This document shows, piece by piece, positions 47,686 to 57,139 of a stretch of 64,000 bases of DNA (position 1 is its first letter; each line of letters begins with the position of its first letter). The stretch spans positions 112,319-176,318 of the forward strand of contig NZ_JAFFQA010000005.1 in assembly GCF_016919065.1 (NCBI RefSeq), written 5' to 3'. Source of the stretch: Desulfobulbus rhabdoformis. GTDB taxonomy: Bacteria; Desulfobacterota; Desulfobulbia; Desulfobulbales; Desulfobulbaceae. The translations under genes were made by a program, and so were the position numbers. The notes under the pieces are model-generated. The model was not told the origin of the DNA. It saw only the letters and a list, made by a program, of their open reading frames with translations, and ran no database searches.

Positions 47686-48831
47686 TCAACAGGTCTTTTC
47701 TGTCAGCAGGGCAACCAGTAAGCGACTCAGGTCAACCATATCCTGCAACTCCACCTGCTCGCTGGTGGAATGCACATTGGTCATACCCGTGGCCACAATC
47801 GCCGTGGCCAAACCATGGCCATTGAAGATATTGGCATCACTGCCGCCACCGGCCTTCTCATAACTCAGCTCAATCCTCACGCTCTGGGCTGCCGCTGCTA
47901 TACGTCGCAAGACAGGATCATCCTGACTGAGCTTCATGGCTGTAAAATCCTGACGAACCTCCACCTCAACAGTTGGAGCCCCTTTGGCCGATCCCGTGGG
48001 ATCAGACCAAGCCCCGACGGTTTCACGAAAAACCTGTTCAATTTCTTTCGTCACCGAGGCCAACTTCTCCATGGAGTGGCTGCGCACCTCAGCCTCAATC
48101 ACCACCTTTTCCGGGACAATGTTGGAAGCTGCGCCCCCCTGAATGGTCCCAAAGTTGGCAGTGGTCTCGCTATCGATGCGCCCTGTGGGCACCTTGGAAA
48201 GCGCCTGTCCGGCCAGCACCAGGGCATTGACACCCCACTCCGGATGCAACCCCGCATGAGCCGCTACCCCCTGGAGGGTGATGGTTATCCGATTTAAGGC
48301 GGGGGCATGGGTCACGACCTTGGCAAAACCTGTGGAATCAAGGGCGTAGCCTTCTTTTGCTCTTACCAGCGAGGGATCCAGGGCCTTGGCCCCAATCAGA
48401 CCGATCTCTTCGCAGGTGGTAATAACCAACTCGCAGGGACGAACGGGAATCTTCTGCTCGCGTACCAGGCGAAGCGCCTCAATGCACCCCGCAAGTCCGG
48501 ATTTATCATCACTGCCCAAGATTGTTTCCCCGGCACTGGTGAAGAGATCGCCGATACGTTTCACCTTAACCCCTTCCGCCGGTTGCACCGTATCCATGTG
48601 ACAAGAGAAGAAGATGGGGTCCAGGTCAAGCTCACCATCAAAGCGGACAATGAGGTTGCCGCAGTCAGAGCCGGTCTGCCCCGCAGAGTCATCCTCGAAC
48701 ATCTCCCGGGCTCCCAGTTCCGTAAAAATCTCCTGCAGCCGCACCAACATGCCTCGCTCTTTACGCGATGGGCTGTCGATCTCGCAGAGTTCGGTGAAGT
48801 TGGCGGCCAGTCTCTCTCTATTGACGTCCAT
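47686..48831 (-). CDS. M20-family peptidase (PepT-like)
   Basis: A 381-residue zinc peptidase. Metal-ligand motifs: FFSCHMDTVQPAEGVK, LGSDDKSGLA, TTCEEIGLIGA, and a C-terminal GGGSDANIFNGHG with TNVHSTSEQ. The family cleaves small peptides (tripeptidase T or similar). ATG 48831 has GAGG at 7 bases and overlaps the ispDF end by 14 bases, so it is translationally coupled to ispDF. Confidence 0.9.
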   Translation of the reverse strand: MDVNRERLAANFTELCEIDSPSRKERGMLVRLQEIFTELGAREMFEDDSAGQTGSDCGNLIVRFDGELDLDPIFFSCHMDTVQPAEGVKVKRIGDLFTSAGETILGSDDKSGLAGCIEALRLVREQKIPVRPCELVITTCEEIGLIGAKALDPSLVRAKEGYALDSTGFAKVVTHAPALNRITITLQGVAAHAGLHPEWGVNALVLAGQALSKVPTGRIDSETTANFGTIQGGAASNIVPEKVVIEAEVRSHSMEKLASVTKEIEQVFRETVGAWSDPTGSAKGAPTVEVEVRQDFTAMKLSQDDPVLRRIAAAAQSVRIELSYEKAGGGSDANIFNGHGLATAIVATGMTNVHSTSEQVELQDMVDLSRLLVALLTEKTC

Positions 48832-50023
48832 GTTCTGACCTCATCAGGACGACGGCATAGGTGGCAATCCCCTCACCCCGTCCGGTGTACCCCATTTTTT
48901 CGGTGGTTGTTGCCTTGATATTTATTGCTTCCGGCTGCACCTTGCAGACGCGCGCCAGATTTTCCTGCATTGCGGCCAAATACGGTGCCAGCTTGGGCCG
49001 TTGACAGACAATGGTTATATCACCATTGCCCAGCTGGTACCCTTTTTCCTGGGCAAGTTGCTGCACATGCGCCAGCAACACCAGAGAATCGGCCCCTTTA
49101 AACTGTGGATCGGAGTCGGGAAAATGGCGCCCGATGTCACCAAGGCCAAGCGCACCGAGTATGGCGTCGGTCAAGGCATGGGCGACAACATCGGCATCCG
49201 AATGTCCGTCCAGGCCAAGCTCATGGGGAATATCCACTCCGCCAAGAATCAGTTGACGACCGCTCACAAGACGGTGGGCGTCATAGCCATGTCCTATTTT
49301 CATTTCTTCTCGATCCCTTATAAGTGCCTCTGCCACCTGCAGATCTTCAGGCCGCGTTACCTTCAAATTGCGCTCACTGCCTTCGACCACGTGGACAGGG
49401 ATGCGGGCAGCTTCAAGCAATGAGGCCTCGTCGGTACCTACAAAACCTTGTTCTGCCGCCTGATCAAAGGCCTGTTGCAAGAGCGCACGCCGTGCCGCCT
49501 GGGGCGTTTGCGCCTGCCAGAGGCGGGACCGATCGATCGTCCTGGTAATTTCTGCGGAATGGTCCACCTCTTTTAAGGTGTCTTTTACCGGGACGGCAGC
49601 AATAACGGCACCATGAGCAAAGGCGCCCTGCACACAGCGCAAGATGGTCTGCCGATCAACCAGCGGCCTGGCCGCATCATGCACCAGTACAATCTCAACC
49701 TCAGGAGGAAGAACAGTTACTCCAGCCTGGACCGATTCCTGGCGGGTGGCACCGCCGACGACACAGAGCAGTCGCACAAAAGCTGGGGGAGAGAGGTACT
49801 CTTGCAAGAGGTCAATACCTGCCTGGTAGTGGTCACGGGGCAAGGCCAGTGCCAGTGACGAAACCTCAGGGAGTTCCAAAAAAGCCTGACAGGTACGCGC
49901 CAGGATAGGCACCCCGGCCAGGGCACAAAATTGTTTCGGCTGCCCCTGACCGAAGCGGGAACCGATGCCACCGGCGGGCAGAACAACGCCAACTGGAGGA
50001 TATGTTGAGAATTGTGTATGCAC
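48818..50023 (-). CDS. ispDF: Bifunctional IspD/IspF enzyme of the MEP isoprenoid pathway
   Basis: 401 residues. The IspD half (about 1-235) has VLPAGGIGSRFGQGQPKQF, VHDAARPLV and the C-terminal GSERNLKVTRPEDL. The IspF half (about 243-400) starts KIGHGYDAHRLVSGR and has GHSDADVVAHALTDAILGA, HFPDSDPQFKGADS and the ATTTEKMGYTGRGEGIA end. It forms CDP-methylerythritol and, later in the pathway, methylerythritol cyclodiphosphate. IspDF fusions are common in alpha-, epsilon- and some deltaproteobacterial lineages. The start at 50023 lies directly behind the rnpB RNA and has no clear Shine-Dalgarno. Confidence 0.95.
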   Translation of the reverse strand: MHTQFSTYPPVGVVLPAGGIGSRFGQGQPKQFCALAGVPILARTCQAFLELPEVSSLALALPRDHYQAGIDLLQEYLSPPAFVRLLCVVGGATRQESVQAGVTVLPPEVEIVLVHDAARPLVDRQTILRCVQGAFAHGAVIAAVPVKDTLKEVDHSAEITRTIDRSRLWQAQTPQAARRALLQQAFDQAAEQGFVGTDEASLLEAARIPVHVVEGSERNLKVTRPEDLQVAEALIRDREEMKIGHGYDAHRLVSGRQLILGGVDIPHELGLDGHSDADVVAHALTDAILGALGLGDIGRHFPDSDPQFKGADSLVLLAHVQQLAQEKGYQLGNGDITIVCQRPKLAPYLAAMQENLARVCKVQPEAINIKATTTEKMGYTGRGEGIATYAVVLMRSEHGRQ

Positions 50024-50035
50024 GAGTAAAAAAAT

Positions 50036-50405
50036 AAGGGGTGAACTGTAAGCCGAATTCTGTTTCCACCCGAAGATGGACCATGATCATTTAACTTGGA
50101 CACCGGTCGCCCGGTGCCTCCTGCAACCTACCCGGAAACCTCAGGCGGGCAGCCCTTAAACGTCTCCCTATTTGGTCTTGCACCCGGTGGGGTTTACCCT
50201 GCCTCCCCTGTCGCCAAAGGAGCGGTGAGCTCTTACCTCGCCATTTCAACCTTACCTGTGAGCGCAAGCGCCCCATCGGCGGTGTGTTTTCTGTGGCACT
50301 TTCCCTCGGTTACCCGAAGTTCGCGTTACGAACCACCGTGCCCTTTGGTGTTCGGACTTTCCTCTCCGGCCCCGAAGGCCAAAGCGATCATGCGTTCACC
50401 CCTTA
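50036..50405 (-). ncRNA. rnpB: RNase P RNA, bacterial class A
   Basis: About 370 nt on the minus strand. Hallmarks: GAGGAAAGTCCG (J-region after P3/P4), ACAGAAAACACACCGCC, GGTAAGGTTGAAA...GGTAAGAGCTCACC, GGTAAACCCC, GCAAGACCAAATAGG and AGAATTCGGCTTACAG. P1 closes AAGGGGTGAAC with GTTCACCCCTT, followed by TATTTTTTT (possible terminator). It sits between the RNase HI gene (9-base gap) and ispDF (about 13-base gap). Confidence 0.95.
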
Positions 50406-50413
50406 AACTCGTC

Positions 50414-51004
50414 CTACTGTTCGTCTATACCTCGATTAGCCAACTGATCCGCCCGGCTGTTTTCTGCACGAGGCACGTGACGTATGGTCCATTTTTCCAA
50501 CCGGGCAAGCCGTTTCCGCACCTCTTGAAACAGCGGCAGCAGGGTTTCGTTTTTCACCTTATACTGCCCCTGGATCTGGCGAACAATCAACTGCGAGTCA
50601 AGGGCAATGGCAAGCTCCCGGCAACCAAGCTGCAGGGCTTCATCCAAGCCAAGGATCAGCGCCTTATACTCGGCAACGTTATTGGTGCAGGTCCCGAGAT
50701 ATTTTGAGCAGGCAAGCAACTCCTCCCCTGCAGGTGAAAACAGGACTGCCCCGGCACCAGCCTCCCCAGGATTTCCCCGAGACGCCCCATCGGTGAACAG
50801 TTGAAAGCAGCCTGCAGCAGCCACTGCTGGTGTCGTCTCTTTCAGAACGGGCTTTTTGGGCAACTGCACAAAGGTTCCTGCAACGAGATGCCGCAGCTGT
50901 TCCGGGTCTTCCCCTGGAAAAAGCTCTGCCAGGAATGCATCGTCAAGCCGTTCGGAAAGACGAGTAAGAACCGCGTCCCGCGAGAGTGTCTTAGGCCTCG
51001 TCAA
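50414..51004 (-). CDS. Ribonuclease HI family protein with N-terminal extension
   Basis: 196 residues. The catalytic domain starts near residue 65: LFTDGASRGNPGEAGAGAV, NNVAEYKALILGLDEAL, AIALDSQLIVRQI and ENSRADQLANRG supply the D-E-D-D acidic residues. It degrades RNA in RNA-DNA hybrids. The 60-residue N-terminal extension has no recognisable hybrid-binding domain. The start overlaps the zinc-ribbon gene by 14 bases; the gene ends nine bases before rnpB, an RNA-RNase cluster. Confidence 0.9.
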   Translation of the reverse strand: MTRPKTLSRDAVLTRLSERLDDAFLAELFPGEDPEQLRHLVAGTFVQLPKKPVLKETTPAVAAAGCFQLFTDGASRGNPGEAGAGAVLFSPAGEELLACSKYLGTCTNNVAEYKALILGLDEALQLGCRELAIALDSQLIVRQIQGQYKVKNETLLPLFQEVRKRLARLEKWTIRHVPRAENSRADQLANRGIDEQ

Positions 51005-51722
51005 CGACCTCTTCCTCAGGCTGGGGGTAGTACAAGATACGCTGACAGGTCGGACAGAGGTTCAGCTTCTCGGCCTTCATCACCTCGTTGACCTGCTGCG
51101 GAGGCAAAGACATGAAACAGCCCTGGCAGACAGGGCCATTGATCGGAACAACTGCCAGGCCATCACGCTTGGCAATCAGCATTTTATAGCGCTTGAGATA
51201 CGGGCCATCCAACTCTTTTGCCTCGGCCTCACGCTGATTGACCACAGACTTCTTGGACTGCTCGATACGTTGAATCTCTTTTTCAACGTTGGCCTCTTCC
51301 TCGGCCAGCAGTTTCTTTTCGCCTTCGCAGAGGTTTTCAAGATTTTTCACATCCTGCTCAAGCTGCTCGATCTGCTCGATGAACTGGAGCATACGCTCTT
51401 CACTGTCCTTGAGAATCTTCTTATTTTCCTCGATCTCTTTCAACAGTGCCTGATGCTCACGGCTGGTCTGCACCTGCATCATCTTGTTCTGCCGATCTTT
51501 TACACGGGCACCGGCATCATCATGCTCAATTTTGGTCTCGCGCTGCTTCTGATTGAGCAATTCGATCTTGCTGCGATGGGTTGCGATAGCTTCTTTTTTC
51601 TCTTCGAGAGCCTGCTCACGATCGGCAACGATCGCCTGATGCTTGGAAATAGCCTTATCGAACCCGGCAATTTCACTATCAATAGCCTGCAGCTTGATCA
51701 GTTTGAATATTTCTTCTTTCAA
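50991..51722 (-). CDS. Coiled-coil protein with C4 zinc ribbon
   Basis: 243 residues: a long antiparallel coiled coil (about 10-175) and a C-terminal C4 zinc ribbon (VCQGCFMSLPPQ ... LNLCPTCQRILYY). It belongs to the CT398/YbgI-neighbour-like C4-type zinc-ribbon family, often encoded next to Nif3-like and RNase HI genes, as here. Its role is unproven. The start is TTG 51722, with GAGGAG at 7 bases; a TTG at 51737 is the poorer choice. Confidence 0.85.
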   Translation of the reverse strand: MKEEIFKLIKLQAIDSEIAGFDKAISKHQAIVADREQALEEKKEAIATHRSKIELLNQKQRETKIEHDDAGARVKDRQNKMMQVQTSREHQALLKEIEENKKILKDSEERMLQFIEQIEQLEQDVKNLENLCEGEKKLLAEEEANVEKEIQRIEQSKKSVVNQREAEAKELDGPYLKRYKMLIAKRDGLAVVPINGPVCQGCFMSLPPQQVNEVMKAEKLNLCPTCQRILYYPQPEEEVVDEA

Positions 51723-51813
51723 TGATGAACTCCTCAATCAGTCAGTCTAGGGTTACATATATACATTTTCCGGGAAACACGCTGTGACACTGAGGTGTCT
51801 CCCTGTTCAACAC

Positions 51814-52620
51814 TCAGGCCACCAGCCGCAGCGGTGGTTCCTGGTGAGCGACGTCAACAGTAAGATTCCAGCCCATGGCTTCGCTTTCCTTCAGCAGCAG
51901 ACGCTGCAGCGCGGTCATGGCTGAATTTTCCGTGGCAAAATGACCTCCGTCAATAAGCCACAAACCGGCCTCCTCAGCCCAACGCGCCACGGAATGCTTG
52001 ACCTCTGAGGTCAAAAAGACATCCACCCCGTTCTTGTGCGCAAGCTCGGCAAAGTCCGAACAGGATCCTCCGCAGACCGCAACGGTGGAGACCTGTTCAG
52101 GACGCGCACCAGCTTCAAGGAGCCAGGGTGGCTGCAACGCCTGGCGCACACGGCCGATAAAATCAGTGGCAGAGAGGGGAGAAGTATAGGTGCCGATCTG
52201 CCCCAGCCCGCAGGGCTCTAAACAATCGTGCTTGGCTGGGAGAAGTGGGTGAATATGCTCAAGACCAAGAGATATCGCCAAATGACCACTGACCCCATTG
52301 GGGACGCTGTCGAAATTGGTGTGGCAGGCGATGACGCTTATCTGATGTTTGGTGGTAAGAGCGAGAAAGGTGCCGGTTGGGGTGTCGGTGCGAAGGGCTT
52401 TGAGCGGGCGGAAAATGATGGGGTGGTGGGTTAGAAGGAGATCGTATTGCCCTTGGACCGCTTCTTCGGCAAGTTGACAGGTGGGATCCAGGGCCAGCAG
52501 TATTCGATGAACCTGTTGCCGGGGGTCGCCCACCAGAAGACCGACATTATCCCAGTCCTCTGCCAGGTGCTCTGGAGTGATATGATGGAGAATTGTAAGT
52601 AAGTCTTGTACGGTACCCAC
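51814..52620 (-). CDS. Nif3-like dinuclear metal protein (YqfO/YbgI family)
   Basis: 268 residues. The N-terminus TVQDLLTILHHITPEHLAEDWDNVGLLVGD and metal ligands LLTHHPIIF, IACHTNFDSV and a C-terminal GGHFATENSA match the Nif3/GTP cyclohydrolase-I-type-2-like family, which binds two metals. The function in vivo is unsettled. An ATG at 52653 opens the longest frame but lies inside a terminator hairpin, so I choose GTG 52620. It is the first gene of a minus-strand run through ispDF and the M20 peptidase. Confidence 0.88.
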   Translation of the reverse strand: MGTVQDLLTILHHITPEHLAEDWDNVGLLVGDPRQQVHRILLALDPTCQLAEEAVQGQYDLLLTHHPIIFRPLKALRTDTPTGTFLALTTKHQISVIACHTNFDSVPNGVSGHLAISLGLEHIHPLLPAKHDCLEPCGLGQIGTYTSPLSATDFIGRVRQALQPPWLLEAGARPEQVSTVAVCGGSCSDFAELAHKNGVDVFLTSEVKHSVARWAEEAGLWLIDGGHFATENSAMTALQRLLLKESEAMGWNLTVDVAHQEPPLRLVA

Positions 52621-52640
52621 TTTTTCGTACTCAGGAAATA

Positions 52641-52674
52641 AAAAGAGGCACATCCTTGTAGATGTACCTCTTTT
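52641..52674 (-). terminator. Terminator of the tRNA-CAU gene
   Basis: On the minus strand AAAAGAGGTACATC pairs with GATGTGCCTCTTTT (one mismatch), followed by TATTT. It lies about 140 bases after the tRNA. Confidence 0.75.
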
Positions 52675-52811
52675 CAGACATTTTTATCAATGCCCTGCGG
52701 TTTTGTTCGGCATGGCTGCCATGCTCGTATAAGCGTATTGAACAACGAATTCAACATCAGGTAGCGTTTGGTGTTCTGCCCCAGGACATATTCAAGTAAC
52801 TTCCAGAAATG

Positions 52812-52888
52812 TGGTGGGCCTACCTGGACTCGAACCAGGGACCGACCGGTTATGAGCCGGTGGCTCTAGCCAACTGAGCTATAGGCCC
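52812..52888 (-). tRNA. tRNA with CAU anticodon, possibly Ile2 (lysidine type)
   Basis: A cloverleaf on the minus strand with acceptor GGGCCTA/TAGGCCC, anticodon stem ACCGG/CCGGT, loop CTCATAA (CAU), T loop TTCGAGT, encoded CCA. The GGGCCTA acceptor is Ile-like, so this may be the Ile2 tRNA modified by TilS rather than a Met tRNA. Confidence 0.85.
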
Positions 52889-52909
52889 AAAAGCCACAGT
52901 AAACTTGAC

Positions 52910-52937
52910 ATAATAACAGTTTATCACCAAAGGTCAA
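52910..52937 (-). promoter_or_regulatory. Sigma-70-type promoter of the tRNA-CAU gene
   Basis: On the minus strand TTGACC, 16 bases, TATTAT, ending 21 bases before the tRNA 5' end. Confidence 0.6.
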
Positions 52938-53112
52938 CACTTTTTCATATTTTTCCCAAAATCCAGAATCCTGCCGCTAAAAGCCGTATAAAACCCCAAA
53001 GGATTCTGGCATATTGAATAAAGTATGCATACGTTTCTCAGCACTGACACATTCCCCAATAAGTGTGACAGCAACTCATTGGAACAGCATTTTTTAACCC
53101 AGGCAGGCAACC

Positions 53113-54963
53113 ATGCTTTATAGCAACCTACTCTATTTTCTGGTGGTCATTTTTGTTTTTTCCACCAATACACCACCAGCCAAACCAGCCCTTTCAACAG
53201 CCTGGACGCTGATGGCGGTTCTCGCCACCTACTGGCTGTTTGCACAAGTGGCCAGAAAATGGTTTTCCCGTGCAGGATATGGCCCCAGTGGCTATTTTTC
53301 CGCAGAGAAAAAACTCTCCATTCTGGCTGTGGTCGTCTTCATGGCCCTGGTCTACCTGTTTGACATCAAACATTTCCTCACGCCTCTTTCCCTGGACGGC
53401 AAATTACCGGTTCTGACGGACCTGGCCGGACTGGGCTGTTTTTTTCTTCTGTTAGCGCTGATGTGGCGAGCTGCTCGCCACCCCTATGAACAGATATTTC
53501 AACGCAAGTATAGTTCTTTTGCTTTTATCCGATCCAATTTTAAGGCAAACCTACCAATCGTTCTCCCCTGGCTCTGCCTGTCGTTGGTCTTTGACGGCTT
53601 ACAGCTCCTGCCTTTCCCCCAACTCAAAGAACTGCTGCGCTCCCCCTGGGGTGACCTGGTGCTTTTTTTCTTCTTTTTGGTTTTCCTGACGCTGGCTTTC
53701 CCCCCACTGGTCCGTTTTCTCTGGGGGTGCACACCGCTGCCTCCAAGCCCGCTCAGAGACAGACTTCAATCATTTTGCAGGTCCCAGGGATTTTACGCCG
53801 AGATTTACACCTGGCCGCTGTTCGAAGGTCAGGTACTCACAGCAGGGATCATGGGAATCGTCCCCAGATTACGCTATCTTTTAATTACGCCCGCACTCCT
53901 GGCCACCCTGAATCAAGATGAACTCGACAGCGTTCTGGCCCATGAAATCGGCCATGTGAAGCACCGGCATCTTATTCTCTACATGGTCCTCTTTCTTGGT
54001 TTCAGCATACTCGCCGGAGCGGTTGCCACGCCCCTGCCGCATCTGATCTTATCAAACAATCTGTTTTACGAACTGCTCCCTCACCTGCCTGTCAGTCCCG
54101 AAAATGTGCTTGGTGTCCTGGCAACAACGCCGCTCTTGGTGCTGATGCTTGTCTATTTTCGCTTTGTCTTTGGCTATTTCATTCGTAATTTTGAACGCCA
54201 GGCCGATGCCTATGTCTTTCATGCCATGGGCACAAGCTGGCCGCTGATCAGCTCTTTTGAAAAAATAGCCCATCTAAGCGGTGGAAACCGGGATGAAAAA
54301 AACTGGCATCATTACGGCATTGGTGAACGAATTGATTTTCTTCGTCTCTGCGAGGATGATCGACGCTACATAACCCGCCACAAACGAAAACTACACCAAA
54401 GCCTCATCGCCTACTTTGCCCTGATCGGCCTTATTGTTTTCGGTCTCCACCAGGTGCCCACAGGCAAACTCTCCCCAAAATATGAAACAAAATATGCCGA
54501 AGCAGTCTTGATGCAGAAGGTTCGACAGGAACCCAAAAACAGCATTTGGCTTATTTATCTTGGTGATTTTCTTCAAAGCCGGCAGATGGAAAAACGCGCT
54601 ATCGAAGCCTACGAACAGGCGCTTACACTTTCACCGATGAACGCCGAGCTCAACAACAACCTGGCCTGGCTTCTGCTAACAGCTAAAGACACCAAAATCC
54701 GCAATGCCGATCGCGCCCTGACCCTGGCACTGACTGCGGCCATGCTCAAAGAGCGAGGACACATTCTTGACACCCTGGCCACGGCTTACTGGGCAAACTC
54801 CATGATCAAGGAAGCCGTAGAGACAGAACAGCGGGCATTTCGTCTGGATCCAAAAAATCAGCCGTATTACCTGGAACAGGTTGGCAGGTTCATGCGTGAA
54901 CAATGGGGAGAGAAAAAGAACGATAGCGATGCATCACTGCCACATTCATCGGAAGAGAGTTAG
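53113..54963 (+). CDS. Membrane M48 zinc metalloprotease with C-terminal TPR region
   Basis: 616 residues. Several N-terminal helices precede the M48 (HtpX/Ste24-like) domain: VLAHEIGHVKHRH supplies the HExxH ligands, and NFERQADAYVFHAMG supplies the third Glu ligand. Another membrane helix (near 435) precedes a TPR-rich tail (YEQALTLSPMNAELNNNLAWLL; RAFRLDPKNQPYYLEQ). It probably serves membrane-protein quality control. The 3' end overlaps the convergent HD-domain gene by 4 bases. Confidence 0.88.
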   Translation: MLYSNLLYFLVVIFVFSTNTPPAKPALSTAWTLMAVLATYWLFAQVARKWFSRAGYGPSGYFSAEKKLSILAVVVFMALVYLFDIKHFLTPLSLDGKLPVLTDLAGLGCFFLLLALMWRAARHPYEQIFQRKYSSFAFIRSNFKANLPIVLPWLCLSLVFDGLQLLPFPQLKELLRSPWGDLVLFFFFLVFLTLAFPPLVRFLWGCTPLPPSPLRDRLQSFCRSQGFYAEIYTWPLFEGQVLTAGIMGIVPRLRYLLITPALLATLNQDELDSVLAHEIGHVKHRHLILYMVLFLGFSILAGAVATPLPHLILSNNLFYELLPHLPVSPENVLGVLATTPLLVLMLVYFRFVFGYFIRNFERQADAYVFHAMGTSWPLISSFEKIAHLSGGNRDEKNWHHYGIGERIDFLRLCEDDRRYITRHKRKLHQSLIAYFALIGLIVFGLHQVPTGKLSPKYETKYAEAVLMQKVRQEPKNSIWLIYLGDFLQSRQMEKRAIEAYEQALTLSPMNAELNNNLAWLLLTAKDTKIRNADRALTLALTAAMLKERGHILDTLATAYWANSMIKEAVETEQRAFRLDPKNQPYYLEQVGRFMREQWGEKKNDSDASLPHSSEES

Positions 54964-56210
54964 AGGAGCATACTGGGCAACTCAAGCTCTGATGAATCAA
55001 CCGCTTTGGCAAAAACCTGCAGGACTTCTGGATTAAAGCCCTTTGCCTGATCTTCCAGGATCTTGTTCTTTGCTTGATCTGCGGGAAGCGGCAACATATC
55101 GCCAGTGCCTGTGGTGAGCATATCATAGGCATCGGCCACGGCCAGAATGCTGGCGCCGACAGGTTGCACCCCCTGTTTCTCGTTTTGCACCTGATTTTCC
55201 CCCGCATGCTGGCCGATAAGCAGCGGCAAGATGCGCTCCATGGGGCCGCTGATGGGGTAATAGTCTTCTTCAACCTGCGCGAAGTCTTTCCGTTTGATAC
55301 GAGTGGCCTTACGTAAGAGTGAACGGCTCACCTTGAGATGGCCGATATCATGGAGCAAGGCTGCCGAACGAATATCTTCTATCTCGTCTTTTTTCAATCC
55401 CATGGTTGCGGCGATACGGGTAGCGTACACAGAGACGCGGAAGCAGTGATTTTCTTTTTCTTCATCTTGGGCAATGAAGTGACGCAGGATAAGCAGGAGC
55501 CCCTGATATGTTTGGCGCAGTTCTTCGACCTTGTTTTTATTGTGTTCGTAAAGCGTCCCCATAGTGTAGGCGGTCACCAGAAGAATGCAGCCCCAGGAGA
55601 CAATGTGATACCACTGGTTATCTCCGCCGATTCCGGCAACCTGAGCGCTGGCAAAACGGTCGGGGTTAAAGTAGTTGACGAATCCCACCATCAGAATAGC
55701 TGCAAAGGCGGTCAGGACAGCCTGACGGCGCCCAAACAGGTACGCAGAAACAACAGCAGGCAGGGTATAAAACCCCAGAAGCAGGTACTGGGAGGCGACT
55801 GAATAGTTGAGCATCCAGGCAACGGTGAGCATGGAAAGAATGATCCACAGCTCCTTGTTGACCTGTTTGAATTTTGCCAACATGGGATTGTCTTTTTTTT
55901 GCAGCCCAGATTTTTGATCAGAGTTAGAGTTTTCCTTGCATTTTGCCTCTGTTTCGCCTGGCAGCCCTTCAATTTTCTCTGACGGCAAAAACATGGCGAT
56001 GGCCCCTAATTCCTCCAACCGCTCAATCACCAGTTGACCTGTTTCCTCGGCCACATTCCGACTCAGAACCACGGGCAGACTTTGCAGAAGTGGGGGAATT
56101 TCTTCCGGGGGGATACTCTTCGCCCGTTTTTCCAGGTAGGCGATAACCTGGTCCTCATCGGCATCCGGGGAAAGAGCTTTCAGGATAAGTGAGCCTTTGG
56201 TAGTATTCAT
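54960..56210 (-). CDS. Membrane protein with HD phosphohydrolase domain
   Basis: 416 residues. An N-terminal soluble region (about 1-110) precedes a membrane region of about four helices (about 120-220) and an HD domain with LLHDIGHLKVSRSLLRK and VGASILAVADAYDMLT. The His-Asp pair and the later ADAYD resemble HD-GYP proteins, but the GYP residues and HHE-type ligands are not seen, so c-di-GMP hydrolysis is doubtful. The N-terminal part (YLEKRAKSIPPEEIPPLLQSLP) has no domain I can name. Confidence 0.75.
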   Translation of the reverse strand: MNTTKGSLILKALSPDADEDQVIAYLEKRAKSIPPEEIPPLLQSLPVVLSRNVAEETGQLVIERLEELGAIAMFLPSEKIEGLPGETEAKCKENSNSDQKSGLQKKDNPMLAKFKQVNKELWIILSMLTVAWMLNYSVASQYLLLGFYTLPAVVSAYLFGRRQAVLTAFAAILMVGFVNYFNPDRFASAQVAGIGGDNQWYHIVSWGCILLVTAYTMGTLYEHNKNKVEELRQTYQGLLLILRHFIAQDEEKENHCFRVSVYATRIAATMGLKKDEIEDIRSAALLHDIGHLKVSRSLLRKATRIKRKDFAQVEEDYYPISGPMERILPLLIGQHAGENQVQNEKQGVQPVGASILAVADAYDMLTTGTGDMLPLPADQAKNKILEDQAKGFNPEVLQVFAKAVDSSELELPSMLL

Positions 56211-56374
56211 GGTTACTGTCTATTATTTCGAAGGGAGACCATGCTTGTGAAAGAACCCCTGGAAGCAGGGATTCAGGCAACAAAAATAGAGTACAAAGGC
56301 AGTATACGGTAAGTGCCACTCTTGATTCAAGGCACCATCGAAATACGATCCATCTTTTTACAGGAGAACATCCC

Positions 56375-57103
56375 TTGCAAACAACGCGAACATCCTGGTT
56401 GTGGAAACTTGAGCTTTTGGGCTTTTTCATCAGCGCCCTGGCAATACTTGCCTTTCGCCTGCAGTGGCTCAGCTGGCGCCCTGCCCTACTTCTCATGGCT
56501 GGTTCATTGGCTACAGTGGTCCTCATTGGATTTTTGAGCCTGTTTATTCTCTTTGCCAAACTGCGCGCAGGAAAACACCGTGGGGCGAGTCGACATTGCC
56601 TGCTTGCATTGCTTTTTTCCCTGCCGGTTCTTCTCTCCATTTTGGTCATGGGCACGAACGCGGCAAAATGTCCACCGATTCATGATATCACCACAGATAC
56701 AATCCATCCGCCGGAACTCTCTTTTGGAGCACAACATCGTGGGCCTGATGAAAATACCGTACAATATGCGGGAACGACGGTCGCCGAACAACAGCAACAG
56801 GCCTACGCCGACATAACACCCCTCAAAAGCACAATGCCCCCAGCCAAAGCCTATACGCAGGCGCTGGCCATAGCCGGCTCTCTTGGTTGGCGTATCGAGC
56901 AGGAAGATCCTTCCCGGGGAATCTTCCAGGCAACAGACCGTTCCCGAATTTTTGGTTTTGTCGATGACATCGTCATCCGTATCACCCCAGAGGATGCGGG
57001 CAGCCGCATTGACCTTCGTTCTGCTTCCCGGGTCGGGGTGAGTGATCTCGGGGTGAATGCCAAACGAATTCGTGCGTTTATCGCCCAATTCAATCAACCC
57101 TGA
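56375..57103 (+). CDS. DUF1499 family membrane protein
   Basis: 242 residues. Three N-terminal helices (about 8-100) precede a soluble DUF1499 domain (CPPIHDITTDTIHPPELSF; GWRIEQEDPSRGIFQATD; GFVDDIVIRITPE). Function is not established. The start is TTG 56375 with AGGAG 8 bases upstream. It is followed 36 bases later by surE in the same direction. Confidence 0.78.
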   Translation: MQTTRTSWLWKLELLGFFISALAILAFRLQWLSWRPALLLMAGSLATVVLIGFLSLFILFAKLRAGKHRGASRHCLLALLFSLPVLLSILVMGTNAAKCPPIHDITTDTIHPPELSFGAQHRGPDENTVQYAGTTVAEQQQQAYADITPLKSTMPPAKAYTQALAIAGSLGWRIEQEDPSRGIFQATDRSRIFGFVDDIVIRITPEDAGSRIDLRSASRVGVSDLGVNAKRIRAFIAQFNQP

Positions 57104-57139
57104 ATCCCAAGGCAGCTAAACTCTGAGAAGAGGACCTCT

